A stretch of DNA of 64,000 bases from DLAJ01 sp023663615 (GTDB lineage Bacteria; Bacillota; Clostridia; Lachnospirales; Lachnospiraceae): the NCBI GenBank assembly GCA_023663615.1, contig JAMPHA010000001.1, forward strand, positions 1 through 64,000, read 5' to 3'. Numbering within the stretch: the stretch's first letter is position 1; every line of letters starts with the position of its first letter. Below the pieces are notes generated by a model. The model was not told the origin of the DNA. It worked only from the letters and a program-made list of their open reading frames with translations, and did not search any database. Positions 17,458 to 26,392 of this stretch are shown in pieces. The position numbers were made by a program, and so were the translations under genes.

Positions 17458-17485
17458 AAAGAGCCCCGCCTGCGCGGAACTCTTT
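17458..17485 (-). terminator. Terminator of the signalling operon
   Basis: On the minus strand AAAGAGTTCCGC pairs with the GCGGGGCTCTTT arm, followed by a run of seven T. It belongs to the dispersed hairpin family and lies about 80 bases after the degenerate GGDEF gene. Confidence 0.65.
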
Positions 17486-17528
17486 CGAAACCTGTGCCTG
17501 AGCGCTTCGTTTTCACGGAAAGGCTTTC

Positions 17529-17591
17529 ATTTACATGCATACGCTTCATCTGCATGCAGACGTCTCTATTTGCATGCGCGCTGCAAACGCT
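17529..17591. repeat. Tandem copies of the GGDEF gene's 3' end
   Basis: About 20-bp units built on ATTTRCATGC repeat three times: 17529-17547, 17548-17567 and the gene end from 17568. The third unit overlaps the stop codon region of the gene at 17566. The copies are degenerate. Confidence 0.45.
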
Positions 17592-18504
17592 CCTGATAGC
17601 CGGGCGCATTTTTGATCTGATATTTTAAGTCAAACATCTCATATTCAGCGTCGGAATAAAGCTCGTCAAGATTCTGCTCGACATTGTCCTTCATCACGAT
17701 CCCGTATGCGACTGACGGTGAGAGCTTGGCATCCTCGAACTCCATGCACTCTCTGGCAATGCGCTCACAGTAATCCTTCGCTTCGTCCGGCTCCGCCATC
17801 GGAATGAGTACCGTAAACACATCCCCGTCCGTTCTGCCGATCACATAATCCTCCTTGGCGTTGCGCTTGACCATTTCCGCGATCACACGGATCAGCCGGT
17901 CGCTCTCCTCATTGCCAAAATGATCATACGCATATTTCCAGTCATTGATATTCAGGCAGATCTCTGCTACCGGTACAACCTCGGAACGGTCGATCGTCTG
18001 CCTGCGCTTCTCAAAATAAGACTTGTTGAGCGTTCCGGTCAGAAGATCCTCCTCGTCCCCATGTGTCATGCGGTATTTCTCTTTTTCAAGACGACGCTCC
18101 AATTCATTGCTGTACTCGTCCAGCTCCTTATGCAGATAACTTTCCTGCCCGTATGCCGAAAAAAGCGCCGCCGTGTCCGCAAACAACCGCTCCGTCCGCT
18201 CCTTTGCCTTTTCGTCCGATCCCTGTGCCTGCACATACAAATGTGCCACCGTCCGGTCCGCCACACGAATCTTCATGCCCGGACAGGCGGCAACATCCGG
18301 AATCTCCCCCGTATAGCCGCCGGAGCGCGCCATCCGCTCGCCGTGTCTGTCCGTGAGCAGATACTCTGCGCCGCAAAGTGAGGACAACTGCGCAAGATAT
18401 GCCGTCATCCGCTCCATATCATATAATTTCTGCAAGCTGTAATTCTTGATATTTTCGCTGATCCTCTCATCAAATGAAAGATTATGATAATCCATACCCC
18501 GCAC
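17566..18504 (-). CDS. Degenerate GGDEF-domain protein with N-terminal sensor
   Basis: Protein of 312 residues, soluble. Residues about 25-110 look like a PocR-type or similar small ligand-binding sensor (AYLAQLSSLCGAEYLLTDRHGERM). A coiled coil (ELDEYSNELERRLEKEKYRM) leads to a GGDEF domain with DLLTGTLNKSYFEKRR. The active-site motif reads RTDGDVF instead of RxGGDEF, so diguanylate cyclase activity is unlikely; it could bind GTP or act as an effector. It lies 15-16 bases after the intact cyclase gene and is probably co-transcribed with it. Start is GTG 18504 or ATG three codons later. Confidence 0.75.
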   Translation of the reverse strand: MRGMDYHNLSFDERISENIKNYSLQKLYDMERMTAYLAQLSSLCGAEYLLTDRHGERMARSGGYTGEIPDVAACPGMKIRVADRTVAHLYVQAQGSDEKAKERTERLFADTAALFSAYGQESYLHKELDEYSNELERRLEKEKYRMTHGDEEDLLTGTLNKSYFEKRRQTIDRSEVVPVAEICLNINDWKYAYDHFGNEESDRLIRVIAEMVKRNAKEDYVIGRTDGDVFTVLIPMAEPDEAKDYCERIARECMEFEDAKLSPSVAYGIVMKDNVEQNLDELYSDAEYEMFDLKYQIKNAPGYQERLQRACK

Positions 18505-18519
18505 AACACCTCCGCATTC

Positions 18520-19623
18520 TCATAATACGACTTTGTTCTTGCCGCTCGTCTTTCCTTCGTAAAGCTTATCATCCGCCTGTTTGATGATCGTCGCCATCGC
18601 AAAGCCCGGCACATATGCCGACGCGCCGAACGTCATCGTAAATTTGATCTCGTCTTCTTTGTACATAAAAGAATGATTCTCGATCGTCTGACGGATCCGT
18701 TCGCCGATCATACGCGCGATCTCGCCGTTTCCCTGCACAAGGATCAGAAACTCTTCTCCACCCCAGCGGCAGACGGCATCCCCCTGCCGGATCGCGTTCT
18801 TCATAATGTCCGCGACATGGATCAGCGCACGGTCGCCGCACTCATGGCTGTATGTGTCATTGATCCGCTTAAAATTGTCAATATCTCCAATGATAACGCT
18901 GAACAGCGTTCCCTTTACCTTCGCGCGGTTCATCGTCTCCTGCAGATGAACTTCCATTCCTCTGCGGTTCAATAAACCTGTCAGCGGATCCACATTCGCC
19001 TCATGTCCGAGATCCTCGTTTTGCGTCATGAGCGCATTCGTGGAATCCTGCATTTCAATGATAAAATTGAACGAAACGACCGCCATCAGGAAAAAGACAA
19101 CAAACGTATTCGCCATGAACAAAACCGGAAAATCCGCTTCATCAATCAGAATGAGCGGCGCATTCCTTTTCATGTGCTGGTATAAAAGAACATACAGGAC
19201 ATATGCAAACACCGTCAAAAAGAGCGGCAGCAAGATCCTCAGCTTGGACTTTAGTGCGGAAAACGCCAGGTAAAAGCTGATCGGCACTACGCAGATGATG
19301 CATAAGAAAAACCCACTGTTCCAGCCAATCATGACCGTGCTTAAAACCGCATTAAACACCAATTCCACAAACGTCAGCGAATACACCAGCACCACCTGCT
19401 CTGACTTCACTGCCAGCAGAAGCAGGATATAAAGCGAAAGTATGACTAAATTATACATGACAAGCGGAAATACGGAGCACATGGTAAACAGCTGCATATA
19501 CAAAAGATGCACCGCCATCACAATGATTACCAGCACACGCATTTTCGTCTTTGTCTCGATGACCTCGTCACCATTCATTTTTCTGCGAAATGACCGCAGC
19601 ATATTCTTGATCGTTGTCCCCAT
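18520..19623 (-). CDS. Membrane diguanylate cyclase (GGDEF)
   Basis: Protein of about 367 residues with five or six N-terminal transmembrane helices (residues about 30-195) and a C-terminal GGDEF domain. The active site is intact (CRWGGEEF), and an inhibitory I-site RQGD lies five residues upstream of it. It should make cyclic di-GMP and be feedback-inhibited. The frame opens at 19635, but a GGAG sits before the ATG at 19623. It is the middle gene of an MCP-GGDEF-degenerate GGDEF run. Confidence 0.85.
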   Translation of the reverse strand: MGTTIKNMLRSFRRKMNGDEVIETKTKMRVLVIIVMAVHLLYMQLFTMCSVFPLVMYNLVILSLYILLLLAVKSEQVVLVYSLTFVELVFNAVLSTVMIGWNSGFFLCIICVVPISFYLAFSALKSKLRILLPLFLTVFAYVLYVLLYQHMKRNAPLILIDEADFPVLFMANTFVVFFLMAVVSFNFIIEMQDSTNALMTQNEDLGHEANVDPLTGLLNRRGMEVHLQETMNRAKVKGTLFSVIIGDIDNFKRINDTYSHECGDRALIHVADIMKNAIRQGDAVCRWGGEEFLILVQGNGEIARMIGERIRQTIENHSFMYKEDEIKFTMTFGASAYVPGFAMATIIKQADDKLYEGKTSGKNKVVL

Positions 19624-19680
19624 CACAAGCTCCATTCCGGAAATTCTTATAACCCGCCCCTGAATTTCCCGTTTTTTCTC

Positions 19681-21390
19681 TTAATCGATCCGAAACATTG
19701 CCACAATCTGATTGAGTTTATCAACCGTCTCAATACAGTTTTCCACAAGCTCATTGTTCTGGACCGTCTGTTCAACAACACGCGTTGTTTTATCTGCAAT
19801 ATCCGTTACGCCGATCGTCGATTCATTGACCGTCGAGCTGATACCGGCAAGCGCACCCGCGATCGCTGAGATTGTATCCGCCAGTTTTGATACGGATTCC
19901 TCGATCGTGGACATACCGGAAGAGTAGCCTTCCGAATCCGTATAATAGCGTTCACCTACCTCCGAGAACTGCTGGTAATCTTTTAGAACCACTTTTTCAA
20001 GAAACTCAACCGTATCCCGCAGCGATTCCGCTAAGGAGGATACCGCATGGTTGACGTCCGCCACAATCATATTGATGCTTCCCACGGTCTCGGACGTCTG
20101 ATTGGCAAGGGAACCGATCTCTGTTGCGACAACGGCAAAACCCTTGCCCGCTTCTCCTGCTCTCGCCGCCTCAATAGACGCGTTCAGCGCAAGCAGACTC
20201 GTCTGCGAAGAAATCGCCATGATCGCGCCCGTCAACTCATTGATCTTCTCAACCGCCTTGGACTCTTCGATCGCCTGCTCCGTCTTCTCACTGATACTCT
20301 GATACATCTTTGTTGTACGGTCCGTCGCCTCAAGCGTTGTCGCCTTCAGTCCCTCGGCACGCTTCTTGACCTCGCTGGCAAGCCGCTCACCTTCTGCCGC
20401 AAGCGTTTTGATCTGCTCAGCTCCTTCTTCCATCTGACCGATATTGCCATTGATGGTCTCCGTCGTCGCCGCCGTCTCCTCCATGCCTGCCGCAATCTGC
20501 TGCGTTGTCGCGGAGTTGTCCGTGCACTTACTGTTGATCTCCGCGGAGATCGCTTTTACCTCGTTCACATTGCCCGTGATCTGCGTGCTGACATCTTCGA
20601 TATTGCCGACCATGGTGCGCAGATTCGCGCGCATATCACGGATCGCACGCCCCATCATACCGATCTCATCCTTTTTCTTGACGATCTTGGCGCTCGCAGG
20701 ATTCCTTGTAAAGTTAAACTCACTCGTATCATGAATGATTTCCGTGATCACGCCAAGTTCGCGCAGCATATAGCCGACTGCAAAAAGACTGAGCACCATG
20801 CCAATAACTACCAGAAGCACACCCCCCACGGCCAGATAAAGCTGCATATCCGAAACGCCGTGAAGAATATCGTCCTCATCCGCCGTCATAACAAGAATGC
20901 TCTGATTCTCCAAAACCCTGAACGCGGCATATTTCATGACGCCCTTAAATTCATATGTAATTACGTCCGGCTCCGGCACAACGCCCCGATCCAGTTCGGC
21001 AAGAATCTGCTTGACCGCCGCATTCTCGACCGGCTGACCAATCTTGTCCGGCGTCGGATGGTACAACATCGTGCTGTCACGCGCCACCAGATAAGAATAG
21101 GAAGAATCCACTCCGTCCAGCGTTGCGTCCGACAGGACCCCATCCAGCATCTCCACCGGCATTTCTCTTCCCGCAAGAGAAATTTCATATTCCAATGTTC
21201 CCGCATAGGCTATCGTCAACGACATCATACTGTTACGCGCCTGTTCCTTAATCAGCTTCTGACTTCTCGGCAATGCGATTAAAATACATCCGGTAACCGC
21301 AATGATGACGAAAATCTCCGCAAGTACCATAATCTTAAATTTTAATGACCGAAAAAAATGAACCTTACTGCCTGTTGCGTTTGCCTCCAT
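19681..21390 (-). CDS. Methyl-accepting chemotaxis protein
   Basis: Protein of 569 residues. A first transmembrane helix (about 18-42) and an extracytoplasmic Cache-like sensor (to about 190) are followed by a second helix (VGGVLLVVIGMVLSLFAVGYML) and a HAMP region. The long signalling coiled coil contains the hairpin tip EKINELTGAIMAISSQTSLLALNASIEAARAGEAGKGFAVVATEI. All elements needed for CheA/CheW coupling are visible. The ligand is unknown. GGAGG precedes the ATG. It starts the operon that continues with two GGDEF proteins. Confidence 0.9.
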   Translation of the reverse strand: MEANATGSKVHFFRSLKFKIMVLAEIFVIIAVTGCILIALPRSQKLIKEQARNSMMSLTIAYAGTLEYEISLAGREMPVEMLDGVLSDATLDGVDSSYSYLVARDSTMLYHPTPDKIGQPVENAAVKQILAELDRGVVPEPDVITYEFKGVMKYAAFRVLENQSILVMTADEDDILHGVSDMQLYLAVGGVLLVVIGMVLSLFAVGYMLRELGVITEIIHDTSEFNFTRNPASAKIVKKKDEIGMMGRAIRDMRANLRTMVGNIEDVSTQITGNVNEVKAISAEINSKCTDNSATTQQIAAGMEETAATTETINGNIGQMEEGAEQIKTLAAEGERLASEVKKRAEGLKATTLEATDRTTKMYQSISEKTEQAIEESKAVEKINELTGAIMAISSQTSLLALNASIEAARAGEAGKGFAVVATEIGSLANQTSETVGSINMIVADVNHAVSSLAESLRDTVEFLEKVVLKDYQQFSEVGERYYTDSEGYSSGMSTIEESVSKLADTISAIAGALAGISSTVNESTIGVTDIADKTTRVVEQTVQNNELVENCIETVDKLNQIVAMFRID

Positions 21391-21558
21391 TCAAGTTGTC
21401 CTCCGTTTAGTTGTCTGATTTTTTCGCATGTATACAATATTTTGTTAATTATAACACATTTCTTCGCAATATAGAAGATTTTTTGTATATTTTTTCAATC
21501 TTTTTCAAACGTTTTCGCAATTGCCGTAAAAGAGTTTTCTGTCGTCATCCTTTTTTCA

Positions 21559-21586
21559 TTGAAATTTTTCCTCTTTTATGTATAAT
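21559..21586 (+). promoter_or_regulatory. Promoter of the ABC-F gene
   Basis: TTGAAA (21559-21564), 16 bases, TATAAT (21581-21586), 50 bases before the start. The 246-base divergent region 21391-21636 is AT-rich and holds no gene. Confidence 0.6.
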
Positions 21587-21636
21587 GAAAACGTCGGTGT
21601 AAAAAATCAAGCAAGAAAGAAACAGAGGATTTCAAA

Positions 21637-23280
21637 ATGATCAGTGCAAACAATGTAACGTACCGCGTTGGCAAAAAAGCGCTTTTTGAAGACGTCAATA
21701 TCAAATTCACCGAAGGCTGCTGTTACGGTCTGATCGGTGCGAACGGAGCGGGCAAATCCACGTTCTTAAAAATACTTTCCGGGCAGTTGGAGACCACGAA
21801 CGGCGACATTTCCATCACGCCGGGGCAGCGTCTTTCTTTTTTGGAACAGGATCACTTCAAATATGACTCCTATTCCGTCACGGACACCGTGATTATGGGA
21901 AACGCGCGCCTGTATGAAGTCATGAAAGAGAAAGACGCCATTTACGCAAAGGAGGATTTCTCCGATGAGGACGGTATCCGCGCCAGTGAACTGGAGGCGG
22001 AATTCGCCGAAATGGACGGCTGGGAAGCGGAATCGAACGCTTCCATGCTCTTAAACGGTCTCGGCATCGAGCCGGAGCTGCACACCGCGCAGATGAGCGA
22101 CTTAAACGGCAGCGAAAAGGTCAAGATTCTGCTCGCGAAGGCGCTGTTCGGTAATCCCGACGTGCTCCTGCTCGACGAGCCGACGAACCACCTCGATCTG
22201 GATGCGATCGCGTGGCTTGAGGAATTTTTGATCAATTTCGAAAACACCGTCATCGTCGTCTCGCACGACCGTTATTTCCTTAATAAAGTGTGCACGCACA
22301 TCGCGGACATTGACTACGGCAAAATCCAGCTCTATTCCGGCAACTATGATTTCTGGTACGAGTCCAGCCAGCTTCTCATCCGTCAGATGAAAGAGGCAAA
22401 TAAGAAAAAAGAAGAAAAAATCAAGGAATTGCAGGAGTTTATCTCCCGCTTTTCCGCAAACGCGAGCAAGTCCAAGCAGGCGACTTCCAGAAAGCGCGCT
22501 CTGGAGAAGATCGAGTTAGAAACGATCCGTCCGTCCAGCCGCAAATATCCATATATTGATTTCCGTCCCGAACGCGAGATCGGCAACGAGGTGCTCACGG
22601 TGGACAATCTTTCCAAGACCATCGACGGGGTGAAGGTGCTCGACCATGTTTCTTTTATCTTAAACCACGACGATAAGGTTGCCTTTGTCGGCAGCAACGA
22701 ACTTGCCATCACCACACTGTTCCGCATTCTTTCCGGCGAACTGGAACCGGATGAGGGCAGCTATAAATGGGGCGTCACGACGTCTCAGGCATATTTCCCT
22801 AAGGATAATACGCAAGAATTTAATAACGATTTAACAATTACAGATTGGCTGACGGGTTATTCTCCCGTGAAGGACGTTACTTATGTGCGCGGTTTCCTCG
22901 GCAGAATGCTTTTTGCAGGGGACGACGGCGTCAAGCGCGTCCGCGTCCTCTCCGGCGGCGAAAAAGTACGCTGTCTCTTAAGTAAAATGATGATCTCCGG
23001 CGCAAACTGTCTCATTCTTGACGAACCGACGAACCATCTGGATATGGAGTCGATCACGGCGCTCAACAACGGACTCATCAAGTTTGGCGGCGTGGTGCTG
23101 TTTTCCTGCCACGATCATCAGTTTGTGCAGACGACTGCAAACCGGATTATGGAATTCCTGCCGGACGGCACGCTCATCGACAAGATCACGACTTATGATG
23201 AGTACTTGGAGAGCGACGAAATGGCGCGGAAACGGACGGTATATAATGCCGACGCGTCGAAAGAGGACGATGAGAACTGA
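21637..23280 (+). CDS. ABC-F family ATPase (YbiT-like)
   Basis: Soluble protein of 547 residues with two ABC domains and no membrane segments, the ABC-F layout. NBD1 has Walker A GANGAGKST, a modified signature LNGSEK and Walker B VLLLDEPTNHLDLD. The linker is charged and helical (residues about 240-300). NBD2 has signature LSGGEK and Walker B CLILDEPTNHLDME. Its Walker A reads GSNELAITT, where the catalytic lysine is replaced by isoleucine. ABC-F proteins act on the ribosome in translation or antibiotic protection. The role of this one is unknown. Confidence 0.88.
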   Translation: MISANNVTYRVGKKALFEDVNIKFTEGCCYGLIGANGAGKSTFLKILSGQLETTNGDISITPGQRLSFLEQDHFKYDSYSVTDTVIMGNARLYEVMKEKDAIYAKEDFSDEDGIRASELEAEFAEMDGWEAESNASMLLNGLGIEPELHTAQMSDLNGSEKVKILLAKALFGNPDVLLLDEPTNHLDLDAIAWLEEFLINFENTVIVVSHDRYFLNKVCTHIADIDYGKIQLYSGNYDFWYESSQLLIRQMKEANKKKEEKIKELQEFISRFSANASKSKQATSRKRALEKIELETIRPSSRKYPYIDFRPEREIGNEVLTVDNLSKTIDGVKVLDHVSFILNHDDKVAFVGSNELAITTLFRILSGELEPDEGSYKWGVTTSQAYFPKDNTQEFNNDLTITDWLTGYSPVKDVTYVRGFLGRMLFAGDDGVKRVRVLSGGEKVRCLLSKMMISGANCLILDEPTNHLDMESITALNNGLIKFGGVVLFSCHDHQFVQTTANRIMEFLPDGTLIDKITTYDEYLESDEMARKRTVYNADASKEDDEN

Positions 23281-23288
23281 TTCCATTC

Positions 23289-23304
23289 GGTGTCAAAAGC
23301 CCTG
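23289..23304 (-). repeat. Dispersed intergenic motif, copy 1
   Basis: GGTGTCAAAAGCCCTG on the plus strand, the reverse complement of the CAGGGCTTTTGACACC core that recurs at 28.06, 37.82 and 40.57 kb. Confidence 0.6.
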
Positions 23305-23347
23305 CTCCTATATGTATGATATAACCCGCGGAAAGGAGGAATTTTCT

Positions 23348-24199
23348 GTGAAAGCTGTGGATCTCCATGTTCATTCCAATAAGTCGGACGGCTCCGTGTC
23401 CCCGTCAGGGCTCGTGGAGCTTGCCGTGCAAAAAGAACTGCGCGCATTCGCTTTAACGGATCACGACACGATCGACGGTCTTGACGAAGCAATCTCCGCC
23501 GCCGCCTCCTATCCTGATCTGGAGGTCATTCCCGGCATCGAACTTTCCTCGGAATATCACGGAAAGGACATTCATGTGGTCGGCTTATACCTCGACTATC
23601 ACAATGAGGATTTTCTTGCGCAGCTCCATGTTTTCCAGCATTCGCGCGTAACGCGGAATGAAAAAATGTGCAATAACCTGCGGGAGGCAGGCATTGACAT
23701 TACGTTTGAAAAATTGCAGGCGGAGTACGCGGGCAGCGTCATCACGCGCGCCCACTACGCCCGCTACCTGCTCTCGCACGGCTATGTGCAGTCGCTTCCG
23801 GAAGCGTTTGACCGCTATGTGGGAGATCACACCCGTTATTTTGTTCCGCGGGAAAAAATCACGCCGGTGCAGGCAGTCGAGCTCATCCTGCGTGCGGACG
23901 GCATTCCCATTCTCGCGCATCCGACGCTCTATCACATGAGCGACGCGCATCTTGAGGAGTTGGTTGTGCTCTTAAAGGAAGCCGGGCTTGTCGGCATGGA
24001 ATGCGTCTACAGTACGTTTACCCCCGCCGAGGAGCGTGAAATGAAACGGCTTGCGGACCGCCATAATCTTTTATACAGCGGCGGCTCGGATTTTCACGGC
24101 AAGGCGAAGCCGAAATTAGAAATGGGCACGGGATACGGTCATCTTTTCGTGCCGGAGACGATACTGGATGAACTGGTACGGTATAAGAAACGCCTCTAA
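23348..24199 (+). CDS. PHP-domain phosphoesterase
   Basis: Protein of 283 residues beginning at GTG 23348, placed 8 bases after AAAGGAGG; the longer upstream frame is a shadow of the ABC-F gene. The PHP metal-binding motifs are all visible: DLHVHSNKSDG, LTDHDTIDG, EVIPGIELSSEYHGKDIHVVGL, PILAHPTLYH and GGSDFHG. This group (YciV/TrpH-like) removes phosphate from 3',5'-bisphosphonucleosides or short RNA 5' ends. The substrate here is unknown. Confidence 0.88.
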   Translation: MKAVDLHVHSNKSDGSVSPSGLVELAVQKELRAFALTDHDTIDGLDEAISAAASYPDLEVIPGIELSSEYHGKDIHVVGLYLDYHNEDFLAQLHVFQHSRVTRNEKMCNNLREAGIDITFEKLQAEYAGSVITRAHYARYLLSHGYVQSLPEAFDRYVGDHTRYFVPREKITPVQAVELILRADGIPILAHPTLYHMSDAHLEELVVLLKEAGLVGMECVYSTFTPAEEREMKRLADRHNLLYSGGSDFHGKAKPKLEMGTGYGHLFVPETILDELVRYKKRL

Positions 24200-24287
24200 A
24201 TGAATGCACTGCATTCTTCTCACTGATTCACCGCACCGCCTGAAAGGCATGACCGGAAATAGATAAAAATTTTAGGAGCAGAAACAC

Positions 24288-25109
24288 ATGCAGCGAAAAA
24301 TCCTGTTCACGGATCTGGACGGCACGCTCTTAGACGACAAAAAGCAAATCTCAGAGCGCACAAAAAAAGCGCTCTATGCGCTGAATGAGCAGGGGCATAT
24401 TCTCGTTTTTACGACGGGACGCCCTCTGGGAAGCGTATTGGAGACCCGCGCGGCGCTCGGTCTGTGCTTTCCCGATTCCTATATGATCGCCTATAACGGC
24501 AGTCTGATCTGGCACTGCGATTCCAATACGCCCGTTATTGAACATACGATCTGCATGGACGACGTGCGCAGCATTCTCGCGGAAACGCACGCGCTCGACG
24601 TCCACTGTCATACATACGAAAACGATACGATTCTTTTTGAGCGCGACCGCACGGAACTTTCCTACTACCGCACGCACATTCATCTGCCCGCGCGCATGGT
24701 TCCCGATATTGCGTCGGCGCTTGGCAGGGAGCCGTATAAGCTCATTGCCATTCATTTGGAGGATCATGCGCTTTTGGAAGAATTAAAGGCGCGGGTGCTC
24801 GCAAAGCTCTCGGCACGGATCACCGCCGTCTTTTCCAACGAACATTATCTGGAGTTTTACCCGATCGACTCCGGCAAGGGAAATGCGGTCAGGAGTCTCT
24901 GCGATACGCTTCACATCCCGCTCTCCGACTCCGCGGCAATCGGCGACGAATCCAACGACATTTCCATGATCGACGCCGCCGGCTTGGGCTGTGCGGTCGC
25001 CAACGCAAAGCCTGCCGTCCGGGAACACGCCGATCTTATCACGAAGAACGACAATAATCATGACGGCATCTGCGAACTGCTGGCGTATTTTTTTGGTGTT
25101 GACTGCTAG
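24288..25109 (+). CDS. Cof-type HAD phosphatase
   Basis: Protein of 273 residues with HAD motif I LFTDLDGTLLDD, motif II FTTGRP, the conserved lysine region around GKGNAV and motif IV IGDESNDISMIDAAG. It has the large C2-type cap of Cof phosphatases, which act on sugar phosphates, flavin or cofactor phosphates. AGGAG precedes the ATG by about 9 bases. It follows the PHP gene by 88 bases on the same strand. Confidence 0.9.
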   Translation: MQRKILFTDLDGTLLDDKKQISERTKKALYALNEQGHILVFTTGRPLGSVLETRAALGLCFPDSYMIAYNGSLIWHCDSNTPVIEHTICMDDVRSILAETHALDVHCHTYENDTILFERDRTELSYYRTHIHLPARMVPDIASALGREPYKLIAIHLEDHALLEELKARVLAKLSARITAVFSNEHYLEFYPIDSGKGNAVRSLCDTLHIPLSDSAAIGDESNDISMIDAAGLGCAVANAKPAVREHADLITKNDNNHDGICELLAYFFGVDC

Positions 25110-25115
25110 TTTTAT

Positions 25116-25316
25116 ATATTCCAGTCCGGATTCAGCCGGCGCCATCGCATGCACCGATTTGACGCTATACAAAACCGCGCGGTACTCGACCGTTCCGCCG
25201 TCCTTGTAACGGAGCGGAACAGGAATGAGAAGAATCACTGCAAGGAGGATGCCGAATATGATTGCCGCTTTCTTTTTTCTGCCGGAAATTTTCTTCGCAG
25301 AGTCAGCCCTCCACAA
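25116..25316 (-). pseudogene. Remnant of a small single-pass membrane protein gene
   Basis: A minus-strand frame reads KKAAIIFGILLAVILLIPVP then RYKDGGTVEYRAVLYSV and KSVHAMAPAESG. This is the pattern of a small Clostridia membrane-anchored protein with a conserved KDGGT.EY.A.LY core. No ATG start exists and there is no stop: the frame runs into the antisense of the HAD gene. The 3' end appears to be lost. Only the N-terminal membrane anchor and core remain. Confidence 0.45.
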
Positions 25317-25566
25317 TTAAATATCGCCCGTCACCGATTGCAAATACCTCGGAAGCGCTTAGGATTTCCTGCTCCTTAGCGCCATCCACATCAATCCCTT
25401 CCTCATCAAAATATTCCCATACTTCTTTTGCGGAATCCACGACGACCGCCATACAGTCCTCCAAAAATTCCTCCGCTTCCTTTCTTGTTTCCGCAACACG
25501 TTCAGGAAAAAGCTGTCCCTGCTTTTCCAAAAACGCGTCCAATACGGCATTGTCATAAATCTGCAT
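25303..25566 (-). CDS. Small acidic protein of unknown function
   Basis: Protein of 87 residues from the ATG at 25566, which has AAGGAG 7 bases upstream. It is helical and acidic (EAEEFLEDCMAVVVDSAKEVWEYFDEEG) with a short beta tail ending FAIGDGRYLIVEG. Similar small proteins occur in Lachnospiraceae, but I know of no assigned function. Its start overlaps the 3' end of the DUF3800 gene by 14 bases, so it may be translated with it. Confidence 0.6.
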   Translation of the reverse strand: MQIYDNAVLDAFLEKQGQLFPERVAETRKEAEEFLEDCMAVVVDSAKEVWEYFDEEGIDVDGAKEQEILSASEVFAIGDGRYLIVEG

Positions 25567-26287
25567 CTCTGTGCTCCTTTCTGCTTTTATCTCTGCCACT
25601 TAGGTATTTCATGTCCATTCTTTTTTTGCCCAAAGGTTTTATATAATTTTTCTTTAGATCGCGAATGTTTCCAAAGAAAGTTTTTTCAGATTTGGAGAAC
25701 ATATTATTTACCAGTTTGAGCCTGACCAGTTCCAGCGTACATAGTAAGTCTGCGGCCTGAAACAACTTGTACTCCGCAGGCATAACCTTACGAAAAATAG
25801 GATTCGGAAGTAACGCGTTAAAAACGGAAGAAAGTATCTTGCTGACCTCTACCTGACCATTGTCATAGTAAATTTTCACATCATCAAATGAGAGGAAGTC
25901 TTCATAGTGTCCACGGATGAACTGAGCTATCTGTTTTGACAGCCTGCCGGTAGCTTCAACAACGTCCGGAATGTGCTTCTTTTCAATGTAAAAACATTTA
26001 TAGCGAATATCAATCTGACGTATGAACGCGACCATTTTATTGAAGATTCGACGTCGTTCATCAACAGACATATGTGTGTAGATTTCCTCCTTACGAATAA
26101 TGGGACCCGTATGTATGCAGAGGTCATCAAGGTTCAAATAGGAAAGTTCCCGGTTTAGTTTTGAAACAGCGGGGCGAATATCTTCCTGCTGATCATGGAA
26201 AACCATTGTAATAATATAATAAGGCGAATGGTAGTCATACTCCCCAAAATCACCTGATTCATCTATGAAAATGCTAAGTTCTTTCAA
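25553..26287 (-). CDS. DUF3800 protein (RNase H-like fold predicted)
   Basis: Protein of 244 residues. It opens LSIFIDESGDFGEY and continues with YYIITMVFHD, YYDNGQVEVSKIL and LFQAADLLCTLELV, the three conserved patches of DUF3800. These place two or three acidic residues together as in RNase H-like nucleases. I chose the TTG at 26287 because AGGTGG precedes it; a longer frame runs back to 26404, but that stretch is an RNA leader. The gene is low in GC compared with its neighbours and may be acquired. DUF3800 genes elsewhere are often linked to structured upstream RNAs. No function is proven. Confidence 0.8.
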   Translation of the reverse strand: MKELSIFIDESGDFGEYDYHSPYYIITMVFHDQQEDIRPAVSKLNRELSYLNLDDLCIHTGPIIRKEEIYTHMSVDERRRIFNKMVAFIRQIDIRYKCFYIEKKHIPDVVEATGRLSKQIAQFIRGHYEDFLSFDDVKIYYDNGQVEVSKILSSVFNALLPNPIFRKVMPAEYKLFQAADLLCTLELVRLKLVNNMFSKSEKTFFGNIRDLKKNYIKPLGKKRMDMKYLSGRDKSRKEHRDADL

Positions 26288-26310
26288 TATCCACCACCTC
26301 TGCAATATTT

Positions 26311-26337
26311 GAAAAAGGCGGGGAACTTCCCCGCCCT
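26311..26337 (-). terminator. Intrinsic terminator inside the DUF3800 leader
   Basis: GGCGGGG (26317-26323) pairs with CCCCGCC (26329-26335) around a five-base loop, with five T on the minus strand afterwards. Most transcripts would end here, before the DUF3800 gene. Confidence 0.7.
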
Positions 26338-26387
26338 TGATGGACCTGGGTCTTGCGACCAGCCCAAAGAAATCAACGATTTCGTCA
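26311..26387 (-). ncRNA. Structured RNA upstream of the DUF3800 gene
   Basis: From the predicted start near 26386 the RNA folds as three stem-loops. First, GAAATC-GTT-GATTTC. Second, CTGGTC and GACC(C)AG around a GCAA tetraloop. Third, GGCGGGG/CCCCGCC, followed by TTTTT, which is an intrinsic terminator. The terminator ends about 24 bases before the DUF3800 start. RNA motifs associated with DUF3800 genes have been described; whether this one belongs to them needs a covariance search. Confidence 0.5.
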
Positions 26388-26392
26388 TCCTT

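Noticed and set aside
20047..21282. 411-residue plus-strand frame
   Set aside because: Antisense of the MCP gene, Arg/His-rich and without a ribosome site or any family pattern.
24783..25115. Continuation of the minus-strand frame past the small membrane protein remnant
   Set aside because: This part is antisense of the HAD gene and has no protein pattern.
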